Source: an uncultured Lachnospiraceae bacterium
GTDB taxonomy: Bacteria > Bacillota > Clostridia > Lachnospirales > Lachnospiraceae
Length of the DNA stretch: 64,000 nucleotides
Assembly: GCA_910578345.1 (NCBI GenBank)
Contig: CAJTRA010000006.1
Location: forward strand, 62,001-126,000
Reading direction: 5' to 3'
Part shown: in pieces, positions 1-9,004 of the stretch
How positions within the stretch are numbered: position 1 is the stretch's first letter
How the letters are laid out: each line of letters starts with the position of its first letter
Notes under the pieces: generated by a model
What the model was told of the DNA's origin: nothing
What the model saw: only the letters and a program-made list of their open reading frames with translations
Database searches by the model: none
Program-made: the position numbers and the translations under genes

Positions 1-2096
1 ACTGGCGTTTGCCTTATGAAGAGCGTGCCAGGGATCTGGCAGAAAGATTGTCCATGGAGGATATCGCAGGATTGATGCTGTACAGCGCGCACCAGCTGAT
101 CCCGGCAAGGGGACCGAGGGCTGCAGTGTTCGGCGGGACCTATGGAGGCAAAAGCTTTGAGGAGAGCGGCGCCGATCCCTGGGAGTTGACAGACCAACAG
201 AAGGAATTCATTGTAAAAGATAAAGTGCGTCACGTTCTGGTCATGAGACTGGAGAGCACAGAGACAGCGGTCCGCTGGAATAATAAGCTGCAGGCGCTGG
301 CGGAGAATTCGGGTTTCGGCATTCCGGCGAATAACAGTTCCGATCCGCGTCATGGAGCAGGTTCAACGGCAGAGTATATGGGCGTGACCGGGGAGTCGAT
401 CTCTAAGTGGGCCAATGGAATCGGTCTTTCCGCATCTTTTGACCCAGCGCTTGTGAGGGAATTTGGAGAGATTGCCTCCGCGGAATATCGCGCCCTGGGA
501 ATCACGACCGCGCTTTCGCCACAGATTGATCTGGCCACAGAGCCGCGCTGGATGCGGTTTGCAGATACTTTCGGCGAGCATACGCAGATGACGATCGATA
601 TGACGAAGGCTTACTGCGACGGGTTCCAGACGACAGAGAAGAGTAAGACTGGCTGGGGAAAAGACAGTGTGAACACGATGGTCAAGCATTTCCCAGGAGG
701 CGGCACGTGTGAAGGCGGCAGGGATGCACACTATGGTTACGGAAAGTACGCAGTTTATCCGGGTGGAAATGACAAGGAGCATTTGCGGCCGTTTACAGAG
801 GGCGCTTTTGCACTTGACGGCAGGACCGGAAAGGCCAGTGCGGTGATGCCCTATTATACGATCTCTTATGGATTGGACCAGAAATATGGTGAGAATGTAG
901 GCAATTCGTACAGCAAATATCTGATTCAGGATCTGCTCCGGGAAGAATTGGGATATGAGGGAGTGGTCTGTACAGACTGGGGGATCACACATGATATCGG
1001 GGAAGCAGAAGAGACTTTTGCCGGAAAATGCTGGGGCGTTGAGCATCTGACGGAGGCGCAGCGGCACTGCAAGGCATTAGAGGCGGGCGTGGATCAGTTT
1101 GGGGGAAATAACAAGGTAGCGCCTGTGATGGAAGCATATCGGATGCTTTGTGAGAAGTATGGTACAGAAGCGGCGGACGCCCGGTTTCGGCGTTCGGCTT
1201 ACAGACTGCTATTGAATATTTTCCGGACAGGGTTGTTTGAGAATCCCTATCTGGATTTGGAGAAGTCCCTGCAGACAGTAGGATGTCCGGCATATACAAA
1301 GAAAGGATATGAATCTCAGTTAAAATCAGTGACGTTATTGAAGAATAGAGATAAGACACTGCCTTTAAAGGAAGGGATCAAAGTCTACATACCGGACAGA
1401 TTTATCAGATCCCATATGAGCTTTATGAGCACGCCCACGGGCGATCAGACGATAACTCCTGCAGGAAAACGGGCGGCGGCACAATATTTTACAGTAGTGG
1501 ACACGCCGGAAGAAGCAGATGCAGCAGTGTGTTTCATAGAATCTCCAATTTCTGCCGGCTATTCCCCCAAAGACCGGGAGGCAGGCGGAACCGGTTATGT
1601 GCCGGTTACACTGCAGTATCGGCCTTATCAGGCAGTGCATGCGAGACCGCATAGTCTGGCGGGCGGGGATCCTCTGGAAGAATTCACGGATCGCAGCTAT
1701 CACGGTAAGTGGAACAGGGCTGCCAATGAGGCGGATCTGGATCTGGTGGAGGAGATGAGAAAGCGGATGGGCAGCAAGCCTGTTATCACGGTAGTGGCGC
1801 TGAAGAACCCGACCGTTATGGCTGAACTGGAACCCTGTTCGGATGCACTCATTGTAGAGTACGGTGTCAGTCCACAGGCGGTCCTGGACGTGATCACAGG
1901 AAGATTTACCCCGGAAGGGCTGCTTCCGGTGCAGATGCCGGCCAATATGGAGACCGTGGAGAGGCAGAAGGAAGATGTGGCGTTTGATATGGAATGCTAT
2001 CAAGACGGAGAAGGACATGCCTATGATTTTGGATTTGGCATGAATTTCGACGGTGTGATCGCAGATGAAAGGGTTGACAGATACCGTAAAGGTTAA
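1..2096 (+). CDS. Glycoside hydrolase family 3 protein (5' partial)
   Basis: Likely beta-glycosidase that releases a terminal sugar from oligosaccharides. The reading frame is open from the first bases of the window, and the TTG at 9 sits inside the usual N-terminal text (LPYEERARDLAERLSMED), so the true start probably lies upstream. About 695 residues are visible. The (alpha/beta)8 domain contains KHFPGGG near residue 230 and the nucleophile motif VCTDWG (Asp at about residue 323, counted from the TTG). A second alpha/beta sandwich domain follows (SVTLLKNRDKTLPL onwards). I see no signal peptide or fibronectin-III tail in the visible part. Family membership is secure; the substrate is not deducible. 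Confidence 0.88.
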   Translation, partial: WRLPYEERARDLAERLSMEDIAGLMLYSAHQLIPARGPRAAVFGGTYGGKSFEESGADPWELTDQQKEFIVKDKVRHVLVMRLESTETAVRWNNKLQALAENSGFGIPANNSSDPRHGAGSTAEYMGVTGESISKWANGIGLSASFDPALVREFGEIASAEYRALGITTALSPQIDLATEPRWMRFADTFGEHTQMTIDMTKAYCDGFQTTEKSKTGWGKDSVNTMVKHFPGGGTCEGGRDAHYGYGKYAVYPGGNDKEHLRPFTEGAFALDGRTGKASAVMPYYTISYGLDQKYGENVGNSYSKYLIQDLLREELGYEGVVCTDWGITHDIGEAEETFAGKCWGVEHLTEAQRHCKALEAGVDQFGGNNKVAPVMEAYRMLCEKYGTEAADARFRRSAYRLLLNIFRTGLFENPYLDLEKSLQTVGCPAYTKKGYESQLKSVTLLKNRDKTLPLKEGIKVYIPDRFIRSHMSFMSTPTGDQTITPAGKRAAAQYFTVVDTPEEADAAVCFIESPISAGYSPKDREAGGTGYVPVTLQYRPYQAVHARPHSLAGGDPLEEFTDRSYHGKWNRAANEADLDLVEEMRKRMGSKPVITVVALKNPTVMAELEPCSDALIVEYGVSPQAVLDVITGRFTPEGLLPVQMPANMETVERQKEDVAFDMECYQDGEGHAYDFGFGMNFDGVIADERVDRYRKG

Positions 2097-2147
2097 TTGC
2101 TTAAGACGGTGAAGCAGGTCTGGGCATTATGTGGAACGGAGGGCAGT

Positions 2148-2282
2148 ATGGGAACAATTATTGTATTAGCGATCGTAGCGGCCTGTGTTGTACTTGCAGT
2201 GCGCAGTATGATCAAGAACAGGAAAGCGGGGGGATCTCTTTCTTGCGGCGGAGACTGCAGACATTGCGGCGGTTGTCACTGA
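2148..2282 (+). CDS. FeoB-associated Cys-rich membrane protein
   Basis: A 44-residue peptide. It has one N-terminal membrane helix (IIVLAIVAACVVLAV), a short basic stretch, and a Cys-rich tail with two CxxC-like pairs (SCGGDCRHCGGCH). This is the layout of the small proteins usually encoded beside feoB, the ferrous iron transporter, but no feo gene lies nearby, so the link to iron uptake is by family only. The ATG at 2148 has a GGAGGG ribosome binding site 4-10 bases upstream. A longer reading from 2097 would need a TTG start with no such site. Confidence 0.7.
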   Translation: MGTIIVLAIVAACVVLAVRSMIKNRKAGGSLSCGGDCRHCGGCH

Positions 2283-2545
2283 CTTATCGTAAGCGGCATT
2301 TCTATTGTCGTTAACGATAGCAGAGAGAGTTTTTGTACGGTTTTTGATGGTGCAACTGTCAGTTGACAAATTTCCAAGTGCTATTGATGGCCTTTCTCTG
2401 TATTTTAGGGTATAAAAGAAGGGAAGATGCGCAATAAAACAGCGCAGAGATGAGGTAAATCATGATATATAGTAAACGACATAACAGGAAAGGAGATATT
2501 GCACAGGAAGAACGATAAAAGCAATGTGCAGAAAAGGGACATATT

Positions 2546-3394
2546 ATGACACTTGGAGAAAAGATCTATTCGCTTCGAATAAGGAGTGGGCTTTCCCAGG
2601 AAGCTTTTGGGGAGAAGCTTTCGGTATCGAGGCAGTCTGTCTCGAAATGGGAGACAGACCAGTCGGTTCCGGAACTGGATAAAATCGTGTTGATCAGCAA
2701 CTTATTCATGGTCAGTACGGATTATCTGTTAAAGGAAACCATAAGCGATGAGACGGCGGTGGGAGAGAAAGGAAGCCTGGGCATGGAACAGGGATCTGCG
2801 TATATCGAACGGAATGCATGTGGGGATCAGATCTATGTGGTGGCAAAACACAGAGTTTTCTATGAGTATAAGAGTAAGAAGAGCTGGCGGGGACTTCCTC
2901 TCGTACATGTGAATATTGGTTTTGGGAGATCGGCGAAAGGAGTGATCGCGATCGGCCTTGCTGCGAAAGGGATCGTTGCAATCGGCCTGGCTGGTCTGGG
3001 TATCATTACACTGGCGCCAGTCGGGATCGGTCTTCTGTTGTCCATGGGGGTTATTGCAGTCGGTGGAATTGCATTGGGAAATTTCGCGGTCGGCATAATA
3101 GCGCTGGGCGCTGTCTGCGTCGGATTATTTTCGATGGGAGCGCTGGCGGTAGGGCAGTTTAGCCTGGGCGCAATGGCCATTGGACAACAGGTTGCGGTGG
3201 GCGATGTAGCGCACGGAAATATTGCGTTGGGTTTCAGCGAGGCGTCGGGAACCATTTTCCAGCAGGTTACGGGTAAGCAGAGCGGTTTTGATCCACAGGA
3301 TGTACTGAGGGCGATCGACGAGAACGTGAGCAGCTACTGGTATCCTTTTAAGCAGTGGATCAAGGCAATGATCCGGATTATGGCAGGTGCATAG
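2546..3394 (+). CDS. XRE-family regulator with Gly-rich membrane domain
   Basis: 282 residues. Residues 1-65 form a Cro/CI helix-turn-helix (LGEKIYSLRIRSGLSQEAFG and SRQSVSKWETDQSVPELDKI), so DNA binding is expected. From about residue 115 to 235 there is a long hydrophobic part made of repeated short I/V-A-x-G units (GVIAIGL, GIVAIGL, GIIALGA, GALAVGQ, GAMAIGQ), probably several tightly packed membrane segments. The product is therefore a membrane-tethered regulator, a pattern common in Clostridia but of unknown signal. It is transcribed alone and a terminator follows at 3434. Confidence 0.75.
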   Translation: MTLGEKIYSLRIRSGLSQEAFGEKLSVSRQSVSKWETDQSVPELDKIVLISNLFMVSTDYLLKETISDETAVGEKGSLGMEQGSAYIERNACGDQIYVVAKHRVFYEYKSKKSWRGLPLVHVNIGFGRSAKGVIAIGLAAKGIVAIGLAGLGIITLAPVGIGLLLSMGVIAVGGIALGNFAVGIIALGAVCVGLFSMGALAVGQFSLGAMAIGQQVAVGDVAHGNIALGFSEASGTIFQQVTGKQSGFDPQDVLRAIDENVSSYWYPFKQWIKAMIRIMAGA

Positions 3395-3433
3395 GTGAGC
3401 ATAGCCTGCGGTATGCAGGCAGGCAGAAGAAAG

Positions 3434-3471
3434 CTGTCTGGCGGGGAATCAATCCCGGCCGGGCAGTTTTT
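3434..3471 (+). terminator. Rho-independent terminator after the XRE gene
   Basis: CTGTCTGGCGGGGA pairs with TCCCGGCCGGGCAG across a short loop (one mismatch and a few G-T pairs), and TTTTT follows directly. It separates the XRE gene from the promoter at 3509. Confidence 0.8.
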
Positions 3472-3508
3472 GCGTTTAAAGTAAAAGATGGAAAAGACCG
3501 GGAATCTG

Positions 3509-3537
3509 TTGACAGGAAAGAAAGCTTGCAGTATAAT
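3509..3537 (+). promoter_or_regulatory. Sigma-A-type promoter of the padR operon
   Basis: TTGACA at 3509-3514 and TATAAT at 3532-3537 are separated by exactly 17 bp, a perfect consensus. Transcription would start near 3544, about 70 bases before padR, and the stretch TATATTTAGTTATACA just downstream is a possible PadR autoregulation site. Confidence 0.85.
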
Positions 3538-3612
3538 CTTAGTTAAGACATATATTTAGTTATACAAAGTATTATAGAAGTAAAAGAGTTCAGAGAAGGA
3601 GATTGGAAAGGG

Positions 3613-3945
3613 ATGCAGGAGAAGTATGAGCGGCAGATGAAGAAAGGTGTTTTGGATATGCTTGTCCTGCGGCTTCTTATGGAGAAGGAACAATATGGCT
3701 ATCAATTGATCATGGAGCTGCGGGAGAAGAGCGGCGATACTTTCTGCCTGAAGGAGGGGACGCTCTACCCGATCCTGTATCGTCTGGAGGATGAGGGATT
3801 GGTGGAGAGCAGATGGTCCGAGGCGGGGCAGAAGCAGATTCCGCGGAAGTATTATCTTGTGACGGACAAAGGCCAACAGACGCTGCAGGAGATGAAGCTA
3901 AGCTGGCGGCAGATCGCAGATGGTGTGGAGCGGGTTATGAAATAA
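3613..3945 (+). CDS. PadR-family transcriptional regulator
   Basis: 110 residues, the size of the short PadR subfamily. The winged helix is clear: GVLDMLVLRLLMEKEQYGYQ (helix and recognition region), then KEGTLYPILYRLEDEGLVES and RKYYLVTDKGQQTL (the wing). A ribosome binding site (AGAAGGAGA) precedes the ATG. The neighbouring gene encodes a DUF1700/DUF3887-like membrane protein. PadR plus such a membrane protein is a recurrent Firmicutes pair, in which PadR represses the operon until an envelope-active or phenolic compound is sensed; the ligand here is unknown. Confidence 0.9.
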   Translation: MQEKYERQMKKGVLDMLVLRLLMEKEQYGYQLIMELREKSGDTFCLKEGTLYPILYRLEDEGLVESRWSEAGQKQIPRKYYLVTDKGQQTLQEMKLSWRQIADGVERVMK

Positions 3946-3992
3946 CATGGAGGAATCAGAATCGTAGATTATTTCAGAAAGGACAGTCAGAG

Positions 3993-4634
3993 ATGAATGC
4001 AGAGAAGTATGTCAAGGATATTGTCAACAGATTGAAGTGTACAGGAAAGAAGAAGAAAGAGATCAAGAATCAACTGCTATCGGATATTGCAGCCCGCAGA
4101 GAACAGGGAGAGGCGCTGGAACAGATCCTGGCTGGCATGGGTTCGCCGAAGGAGATCGCAGAGGCTTTCTGTCAGAATCTTTCGGATGCCGAGAGAAAGG
4201 CATATCGCAGAAGAAAGATCGGACAGACCGTGGGCGGGATCGTGCTTGTGATCCTGTTTATGGCGGCTCTCTCCTGGTGGATGATTCCGAAGCCAGTGGC
4301 TCTTGGTGATTCTCCTTCACAGGAAGAGATTACTGCCAGTGTAGAGAATGTGATCGAATTGCTGAACAAGAATGACTTTGAGACATTGAGAAGTATTTCG
4401 ATAGAGAAAATGCAGCCAATATGGACACAGGAGACGATTGATCAGGCGCGTCAGAATATTGCAGACGACTGGGGTGAGATGCAGTCGATTGGCAAGGTCT
4501 ATCTACAGGGTATAAAGCAAAAAGGAAAATTTATGATCGTGACGCAGGTGGATGTGATCTATGAGAAGGTCAGCACTGTTTATACGATCTCTTTTGATAA
4601 GGATCTGAGGCTGGAAGGATTGTATATGCGATGA
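3993..4634 (+). CDS. Membrane protein, DUF1700-like N-terminus with DUF3887-like domain
   Basis: 213 residues. The ATG at 3993 has an AAAGGA site upstream; the frame is open from 3813, but that part overlaps padR. Residues 1-70 are helical and charged (EKYVKDIVNRLKCTGKKKKE; GMGSPKEIAEAF), matching the cytoplasmic DUF1700/HAAS type domain. One membrane helix follows (VGGIVLVILFMAALSWWMI). The outer part from about residue 110 (VENVIELLNKNDFETLRSI) resembles DUF3887, a small NTF2-like fold. It lies between PadR and an esterase, and its stop overlaps the next start (ATGA). Function unknown. Confidence 0.7.
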   Translation: MNAEKYVKDIVNRLKCTGKKKKEIKNQLLSDIAARREQGEALEQILAGMGSPKEIAEAFCQNLSDAERKAYRRRKIGQTVGGIVLVILFMAALSWWMIPKPVALGDSPSQEEITASVENVIELLNKNDFETLRSISIEKMQPIWTQETIDQARQNIADDWGEMQSIGKVYLQGIKQKGKFMIVTQVDVIYEKVSTVYTISFDKDLRLEGLYMR

Positions 4635-5425
4635 GGGCGGCAGATATCCAGACAGATACGGCACAGCCGCATACGCTGCCAGTGCAGAGATTACAGATTG
4701 CAGGCTGCTCCTGCAGTCTGTGTCTGCCCGCAGATTACGGGGATGAGAAGAAATATTATCCGGTGCTCTATGTCAATGGACAGATGCCCATTGGAGAAGT
4801 GCTGTCAGAAGTACGAAGAGCAGGCATCCCGATGGATTTTATTGTGCTTTCTATTGAACCAGAGAACTGGAATGATGATTTTACGCCGTGGAGGGCGCCC
4901 TCTTTCCGCAGGGGAGAGGAGCAGCCGAAGGGAAAAGCGCAGGCATATCTTTACCGTCTGGTGAAGGAGATCAAGCCATATATGGACGAGGCGTACCGCA
5001 CGAAACCAGAGCCGGAGCAAACGGCGCTGTTTGGATATTCTCTGGGCGGGCTGACGGCGCTTTATGCGGTATACCTGACGGATCGGTTTGGCTGGATCGG
5101 CAGTCTTTCGGGATCGCTGTGGTATGACGGATTCTGTGAATTTATGGAAAAGACAAGACCGCTTCGATTGGATCTGCACCTGTATCTTTCTCTTGGAAAG
5201 AAAGAGAAGTTGAGCAGAAATCCACGCATGGGCAGAGTGGCAGAATGTACGCAAAGAGCAAAAGATATTCTGGAGAAGCAGCTGCATAGTGCGGAAGGAC
5301 TGGAAGAGCCTGATCACTGTGGAGCAGGAGAAATCTGCCTGGAATGGAACGAGGGCGGTCATTTTCATGAGACGGCAAAGAGATTTGCCAAAGCGATCGT
5401 ATGGTGGAGAAAGAAAGCGATATAA
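4631..5425 (+). CDS. Alpha/beta hydrolase, putative esterase (enterochelin esterase-like)
   Basis: 264 residues of the PF00756 esterase type. The nucleophile elbow is FGYSLGG with Ser137. LYVNGQMP near residue 40 is the early strand-loop expected for the family, and a C-terminal His in GGHFHET is the likely catalytic His. There is no signal peptide, so it probably acts in the cytoplasm. It overlaps the upstream gene by 4 bases and is the last gene of the padR operon. Members hydrolyse siderophore esters, acyl esters or formylglutathione; the context does not favour one. Confidence 0.75.
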   Translation: MRAADIQTDTAQPHTLPVQRLQIAGCSCSLCLPADYGDEKKYYPVLYVNGQMPIGEVLSEVRRAGIPMDFIVLSIEPENWNDDFTPWRAPSFRRGEEQPKGKAQAYLYRLVKEIKPYMDEAYRTKPEPEQTALFGYSLGGLTALYAVYLTDRFGWIGSLSGSLWYDGFCEFMEKTRPLRLDLHLYLSLGKKEKLSRNPRMGRVAECTQRAKDILEKQLHSAEGLEEPDHCGAGEICLEWNEGGHFHETAKRFAKAIVWWRKKAI

Positions 5426-5434
5426 GTTTGCGGT

Positions 5435-5472
5435 GCCCCTTTTCACGAAACAGGAGTGTTGTGAAAAGGGGC
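5435..5472. terminator. Hairpin between convergent genes
   Basis: A perfect 12-bp stem (GCCCCTTTTCAC with GTGAAAAGGGGC) and a 14-base loop lie between the esterase and the convergent minus-strand pseudogene. No clean T-run follows on either strand, so termination is plausible rather than certain. Confidence 0.55.
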
Positions 5473-5484
5473 GCAAGTCCGCTA

Positions 5485-6579
5485 TTAGCTGTAGTATAGT
5501 TGCCGGGGACTTCTGGGTTTATCTGGGATGGTCAACTTGATCAATCCCTGTTCTACAAGCGGCATAATGTAGACCTGCATGGTGTAAGAGATGGAAGATA
5601 GTCCCAGATGATCGCAGATCTCCTTCCTGGTCCGGGGAATCTTGCAGAAAGCAAGCAGGTCATAGAGATATGCGATGTTGTCTTGAACCATAGAGACTGT
5701 CTTACGAGATTCTCCCTTCGGATCGTTGGAATACCGGTTTTCTGTTACACCGAGAACTTCCAGCGCGGTAGCCAGCACAGGATTGTGGGTATCCGGCTGC
5801 ATTTTGCCCAGCTGATCGATTTTGAGCCTGCCATAGATTCCACCCGGATTATGAATTTCCATCCGGTCGTCAAACATGAGGATTTGTATGGGCATGCCCT
5901 CTGTATGGATGCTGTAATCCCGATGGACGAGCGCGTCATCCAGCATTTCAGGGATACTTCCTTCTATGCATTTGTTGTCCAGGAAACGTTCCCCGACGGC
6001 GCCGACATCCCCCAGTTCGTTACCGGGAACGACGACAGCGGTAATGCACAACTGTGGAAAATATGCCTGTGGATACAGACCAAAGGGCAGCGCGCGGTAC
6101 ACTGCGGATATCGTTCTGATACTTCTTACGAAAGGCTTCATAACTGTAGATTTCGTACTCAGTCATCGGTTCGTCACTGTCCCCGATGCGGGTGAAGGAG
6201 CCTTTCAGCCTTCCCTGCCCCTTGTAATAGCAGGGATGTTCCACCAGATCCATTTCGGGAATCTCTGCCGCGACAAAACTTCTATCGTCTATGTGGGTAA
6301 CGGTCATCAGTGGACGGACGACCGGTTTCATCTGCAGACATTGTTTGTTGACTCTTTTCTGAAGGTCCTGTGCGTCATATACGTCGGACTGTGCATAATC
6401 GTTCTGCTCATCAATTCCAAAGACAATGATTCCCCCGTCATCTTGATTAGAAAAACTGGATAAAGTATCATAAAGCCGTTTTGGCATCCCATACCGGCGC
6501 TTTTCAATTCCAATGTTTGCGTTTCACAGCGCAATTTTTTGATCTGATTTAATAATTCATAGAATTCTTCGGATGTCAT
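5485..6579 (-). pseudogene. Decayed AlbA_2 (Schlafen-type) ATP-binding protein
   Basis: Homologous text is spread over three reading frames. It starts at the ATG ending 6579 (MTSEEFYELLNQIKK, ELKSAG), shifts near 6487 into PKRLYDTLSSFSNQDDGGII (the AlbA_2 domain), then near 6080-6140 shifts again into FGLYPQAYFPQLCITAVVVP. Beyond that, segments I would expect in this family seem missing: GSIPEMLDDAL runs straight into VHRDYSIHTEG, and ENRYS runs into a short tail with a winged-helix motif (TRKEICDHLGLSS). An intact member would be about 450 residues. The start lies 4 bases after the stop of the minus-strand operon upstream. Two frame breaks plus internal losses make it a pseudogene rather than a sequencing error. 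Confidence 0.8.
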
Positions 6580-6580
6580 T

Positions 6581-7861
6581 TTAGTTTCTGAATGTACTTT
6601 CCTTTTTATATATGCTAGTTTCCTCCTGACCATACCGTGCCAGCTCATATCGCCTGTGAAGATCCATGGTCTCTTCCGTGTGATGGATTCCGGCATTGGC
6701 TTCTATCTCTGTCGGAGATTCGTAGATAGCCGGGCGATCCTTGCGGTGGCGCCGGATCAGTCTGCGGTATTGTTTTCTGATCTGTTCTTTTTCTGACGAT
6801 CGGCGGCGTCTTACAGATAAGGTAATCTTTTGACTGTCTTCGACGGTATCCTGCAGTTCTTCTATGACATCGCCATTTTCATCTTTTGCTGTCCGAAAAT
6901 CCTGGAAAACCGTATATATTTTCTTTAAGAGCAGCAGTATGAGGAGGAATGAAATGAGGGATGTGAAAAGATAGAAGATGAAGTCCAGCCACCATGGCGG
7001 CGGCGCAGCAGGATCATATTCCGCCATGAGGGCAGCCATGAAATCTTCCCCTTGTGCGTCTGTCTGTTCCTCCGGCATGAATTCAGGATATGTTATTTCG
7101 AGGTCGGCAGTCAATTCCCGAAGATCACGGTAATGGCGGTGAGGGATCGTGAGTAGCGAAGGCAGCACCAGGATCATAAGGAGGAGCAGATAGATTGCCA
7201 GCATGCCGCTTCCGATTCCGTAAATTCTACGGGAAGGAAGATGACAGGTTCTTTTGTTGAGGGACAGATAGCGTTCGCTTTCTGTTACATATTGATAGAG
7301 AAAAGTGATCACAGTATATAAAACGGCACTGAACAGAGCCATATTGCATACAGAAGGACTGTTGAAGTTGACCGCAATAACATAAACACCGCCGAAATAG
7401 AACAGAGCAGGAAAGGCAGGTTCCTTGAGAAGATCAGAAAAGGGCTGAAAGGAAGGGTCAGCGCCGAATGCTGCGTCCTGGTCCTTTTTCTTCTGCAGTC
7501 TGGCAGTCAGCCGGCTGATGATCACAAATAATGTTTCACATAGAAGCAGTAAAAGATATCCCCAAAACAGCATGCCGGCGCGCGGAGCGCCTGCCAGTGT
7601 CCAGCACAATACTCCGGTAGCGGCAAAAATCAGCGTGCACAGTAACAGATAGGCTAGGAGACTTCTGCATCGGTCTGCGGCAAGATCGGTGGCAATGACC
7701 GGAAACAAGATAATGAGACATTTCAGATACAGATAAGATCCGACGGCAGTCTGATCCTGCACACAGAGGGCATAAAGAAACGGTATGAGGATGGCCAGAA
7801 GGAGCGTTGTATGGATCCAACCGGCGGATGTTTTGATCAGCTTTCTCAAGGGAACCTCCAT
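6581..7861 (-). CDS. Membrane protein of a MoxR/DUF58 operon
   Basis: 426 residues. There is an N-terminal block of membrane helices (from about residue 12 to 165), another helix pair near 215-235, an outer or luminal segment (about 240-290), one more helix (LDFIFYLFTSLISFLLILLL), and a charged C-terminal tail rich in Arg and Lys (RRRSSEKEQIRKQYRRLIRR). This tail resembles the DUF4129 region often found with transglutaminase proteins. Its ATG directly follows the stop of the DUF58 gene, so the two are co-transcribed. No transglutaminase Cys-His-Asp motif was seen. Exact family uncertain. Confidence 0.6.
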   Translation of the reverse strand: MEVPLRKLIKTSAGWIHTTLLLAILIPFLYALCVQDQTAVGSYLYLKCLIILFPVIATDLAADRCRSLLAYLLLCTLIFAATGVLCWTLAGAPRAGMLFWGYLLLLLCETLFVIISRLTARLQKKKDQDAAFGADPSFQPFSDLLKEPAFPALFYFGGVYVIAVNFNSPSVCNMALFSAVLYTVITFLYQYVTESERYLSLNKRTCHLPSRRIYGIGSGMLAIYLLLLMILVLPSLLTIPHRHYRDLRELTADLEITYPEFMPEEQTDAQGEDFMAALMAEYDPAAPPPWWLDFIFYLFTSLISFLLILLLLKKIYTVFQDFRTAKDENGDVIEELQDTVEDSQKITLSVRRRRSSEKEQIRKQYRRLIRRHRKDRPAIYESPTEIEANAGIHHTEETMDLHRRYELARYGQEETSIYKKESTFRN

Positions 7862-9004
7862 TTATACATCATTTACTTCTCGAAGAATCAGGCGGATATT
7901 GTCAGATGTCCGGATGAGACAGGGGTCATTGTGCGGGTAGGGAACAACCCAGACGGCTTGCCGTTGCCTGCCGATAAACGTTTCTATCGCGGTATGGTTG
8001 AGAACGGCGTTTTTGGAGATAAAGATCACGACCGCATCCTTAGTTTGATCCATAGACTGTCCTGCAAAGGTGTCAAGAATCGTTGGAAGAGGAAGCACTT
8101 TTGTGCCGAGTCTGTGTCTTGCAAGCAGCCGCTCTATATCGGTAAGGTATTTTTGGCCGTTTGCCGGCGCAAGATAAGTATACGTAGTACAGCCTGCATT
8201 TGCGCCAGACGCATCTGCGATATTGGTACACAGTCCGACGTCCATTCCCCGCAGGATCATCTTCTGCGCCAGGGAAGCAGCGACGCAGACAGCTTCTTCC
8301 GTCAGATACTCGTATTTGAGGATGCCGCTGTCTTCCACATCTAAGATCAGCAGCACTTTCTCCGTATGAGTGGATTCAAAAGTATTGACCATCAGATCCC
8401 CGGTTCTGGCGCTGGCTTTCCAGTTGATCGTTTTCATGGGATCGGTAATGGTATATTCACGGATCGAAGCATAGGCAAAAGGATCCTCCAAGAGACGTTT
8501 CGAGCATTGCACACTACCCATAAGACGTTCAAAGGTAAGCAGGATATCTGTAACATTCGTCCGCGCAGCATAGACATACAACTGTGCGTCTGCCGGAACA
8601 TCGACAGAGTAGCGGCGATGGTGCAGCAGGGAAAAGGAGGCCAGGTAAGACTGATCGATTCGGTAGTATCCTCTGTGGGTACAGTCGAGCGTTAATTGCC
8701 GGGTGACACGCTGATAACCCAGCAGAGCGAATATATCTCTTTTATAAGTAAAATCACTGACGTTAGTATTCTCACAATCGTGGAAAGCAAGCCTTTTATC
8801 GACATGAAAGGAGACTTCCAGAACAGGCAGCGCCAGCCGCTTACGGTTCTCGATCTGTTCTGTCATCTTAGCCTGTTCGCCTGCATAGACAAAATCCTGC
8901 AGGAAGTTTAAGGTCACTGCCAGGCTGCGGTTCCAATGCGCTGCATAATACCGATTCCAAAGAACTGTCAGGAGCAGAAAGCTCAGGAAAAACAAACTGA
9001 TCAT
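7862..9004 (-). CDS. DUF58 domain protein
   Basis: 380 residues from the ATG at 9004, which overlaps the moxR stop as ATGA; a TTG at 9016 is less likely. The N-terminus is hydrophobic (MISLFFLSFLLLTVLWN). The DUF58 signature follows in the middle: REYTITDPMKTINWKASART (the R-Y-x-x-x-D-P-x-x-x-I-W-K motif), then a von Willebrand A-like part with VLLILDVEDSG. The family works with MoxR ATPases, probably as a chaperone-like partner for assembling or activating envelope or metal-dependent proteins. It is the central gene of the three-gene minus-strand operon. Confidence 0.85.
   Translation of the reverse strand: MISLFFLSFLLLTVLWNRYYAAHWNRSLAVTLNFLQDFVYAGEQAKMTEQIENRKRLALPVLEVSFHVDKRLAFHDCENTNVSDFTYKRDIFALLGYQRVTRQLTLDCTHRGYYRIDQSYLASFSLLHHRRYSVDVPADAQLYVYAARTNVTDILLTFERLMGSVQCSKRLLEDPFAYASIREYTITDPMKTINWKASARTGDLMVNTFESTHTEKVLLILDVEDSGILKYEYLTEEAVCVAASLAQKMILRGMDVGLCTNIADASGANAGCTTYTYLAPANGQKYLTDIERLLARHRLGTKVLPLPTILDTFAGQSMDQTKDAVVIFISKNAVLNHTAIETFIGRQRQAVWVVPYPHNDPCLIRTSDNIRLILREVNDV

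Noticed and set aside
2363..2390. TTGACA at 2363 as promoter of the XRE gene
   Set aside because: No acceptable -10 lies 16-18 bp downstream.
5608..6463. Plus-strand open frames across the AlbA_2 pseudogene
   Set aside because: They run opposite to recognisable homology and have no family match or ribosome binding site.
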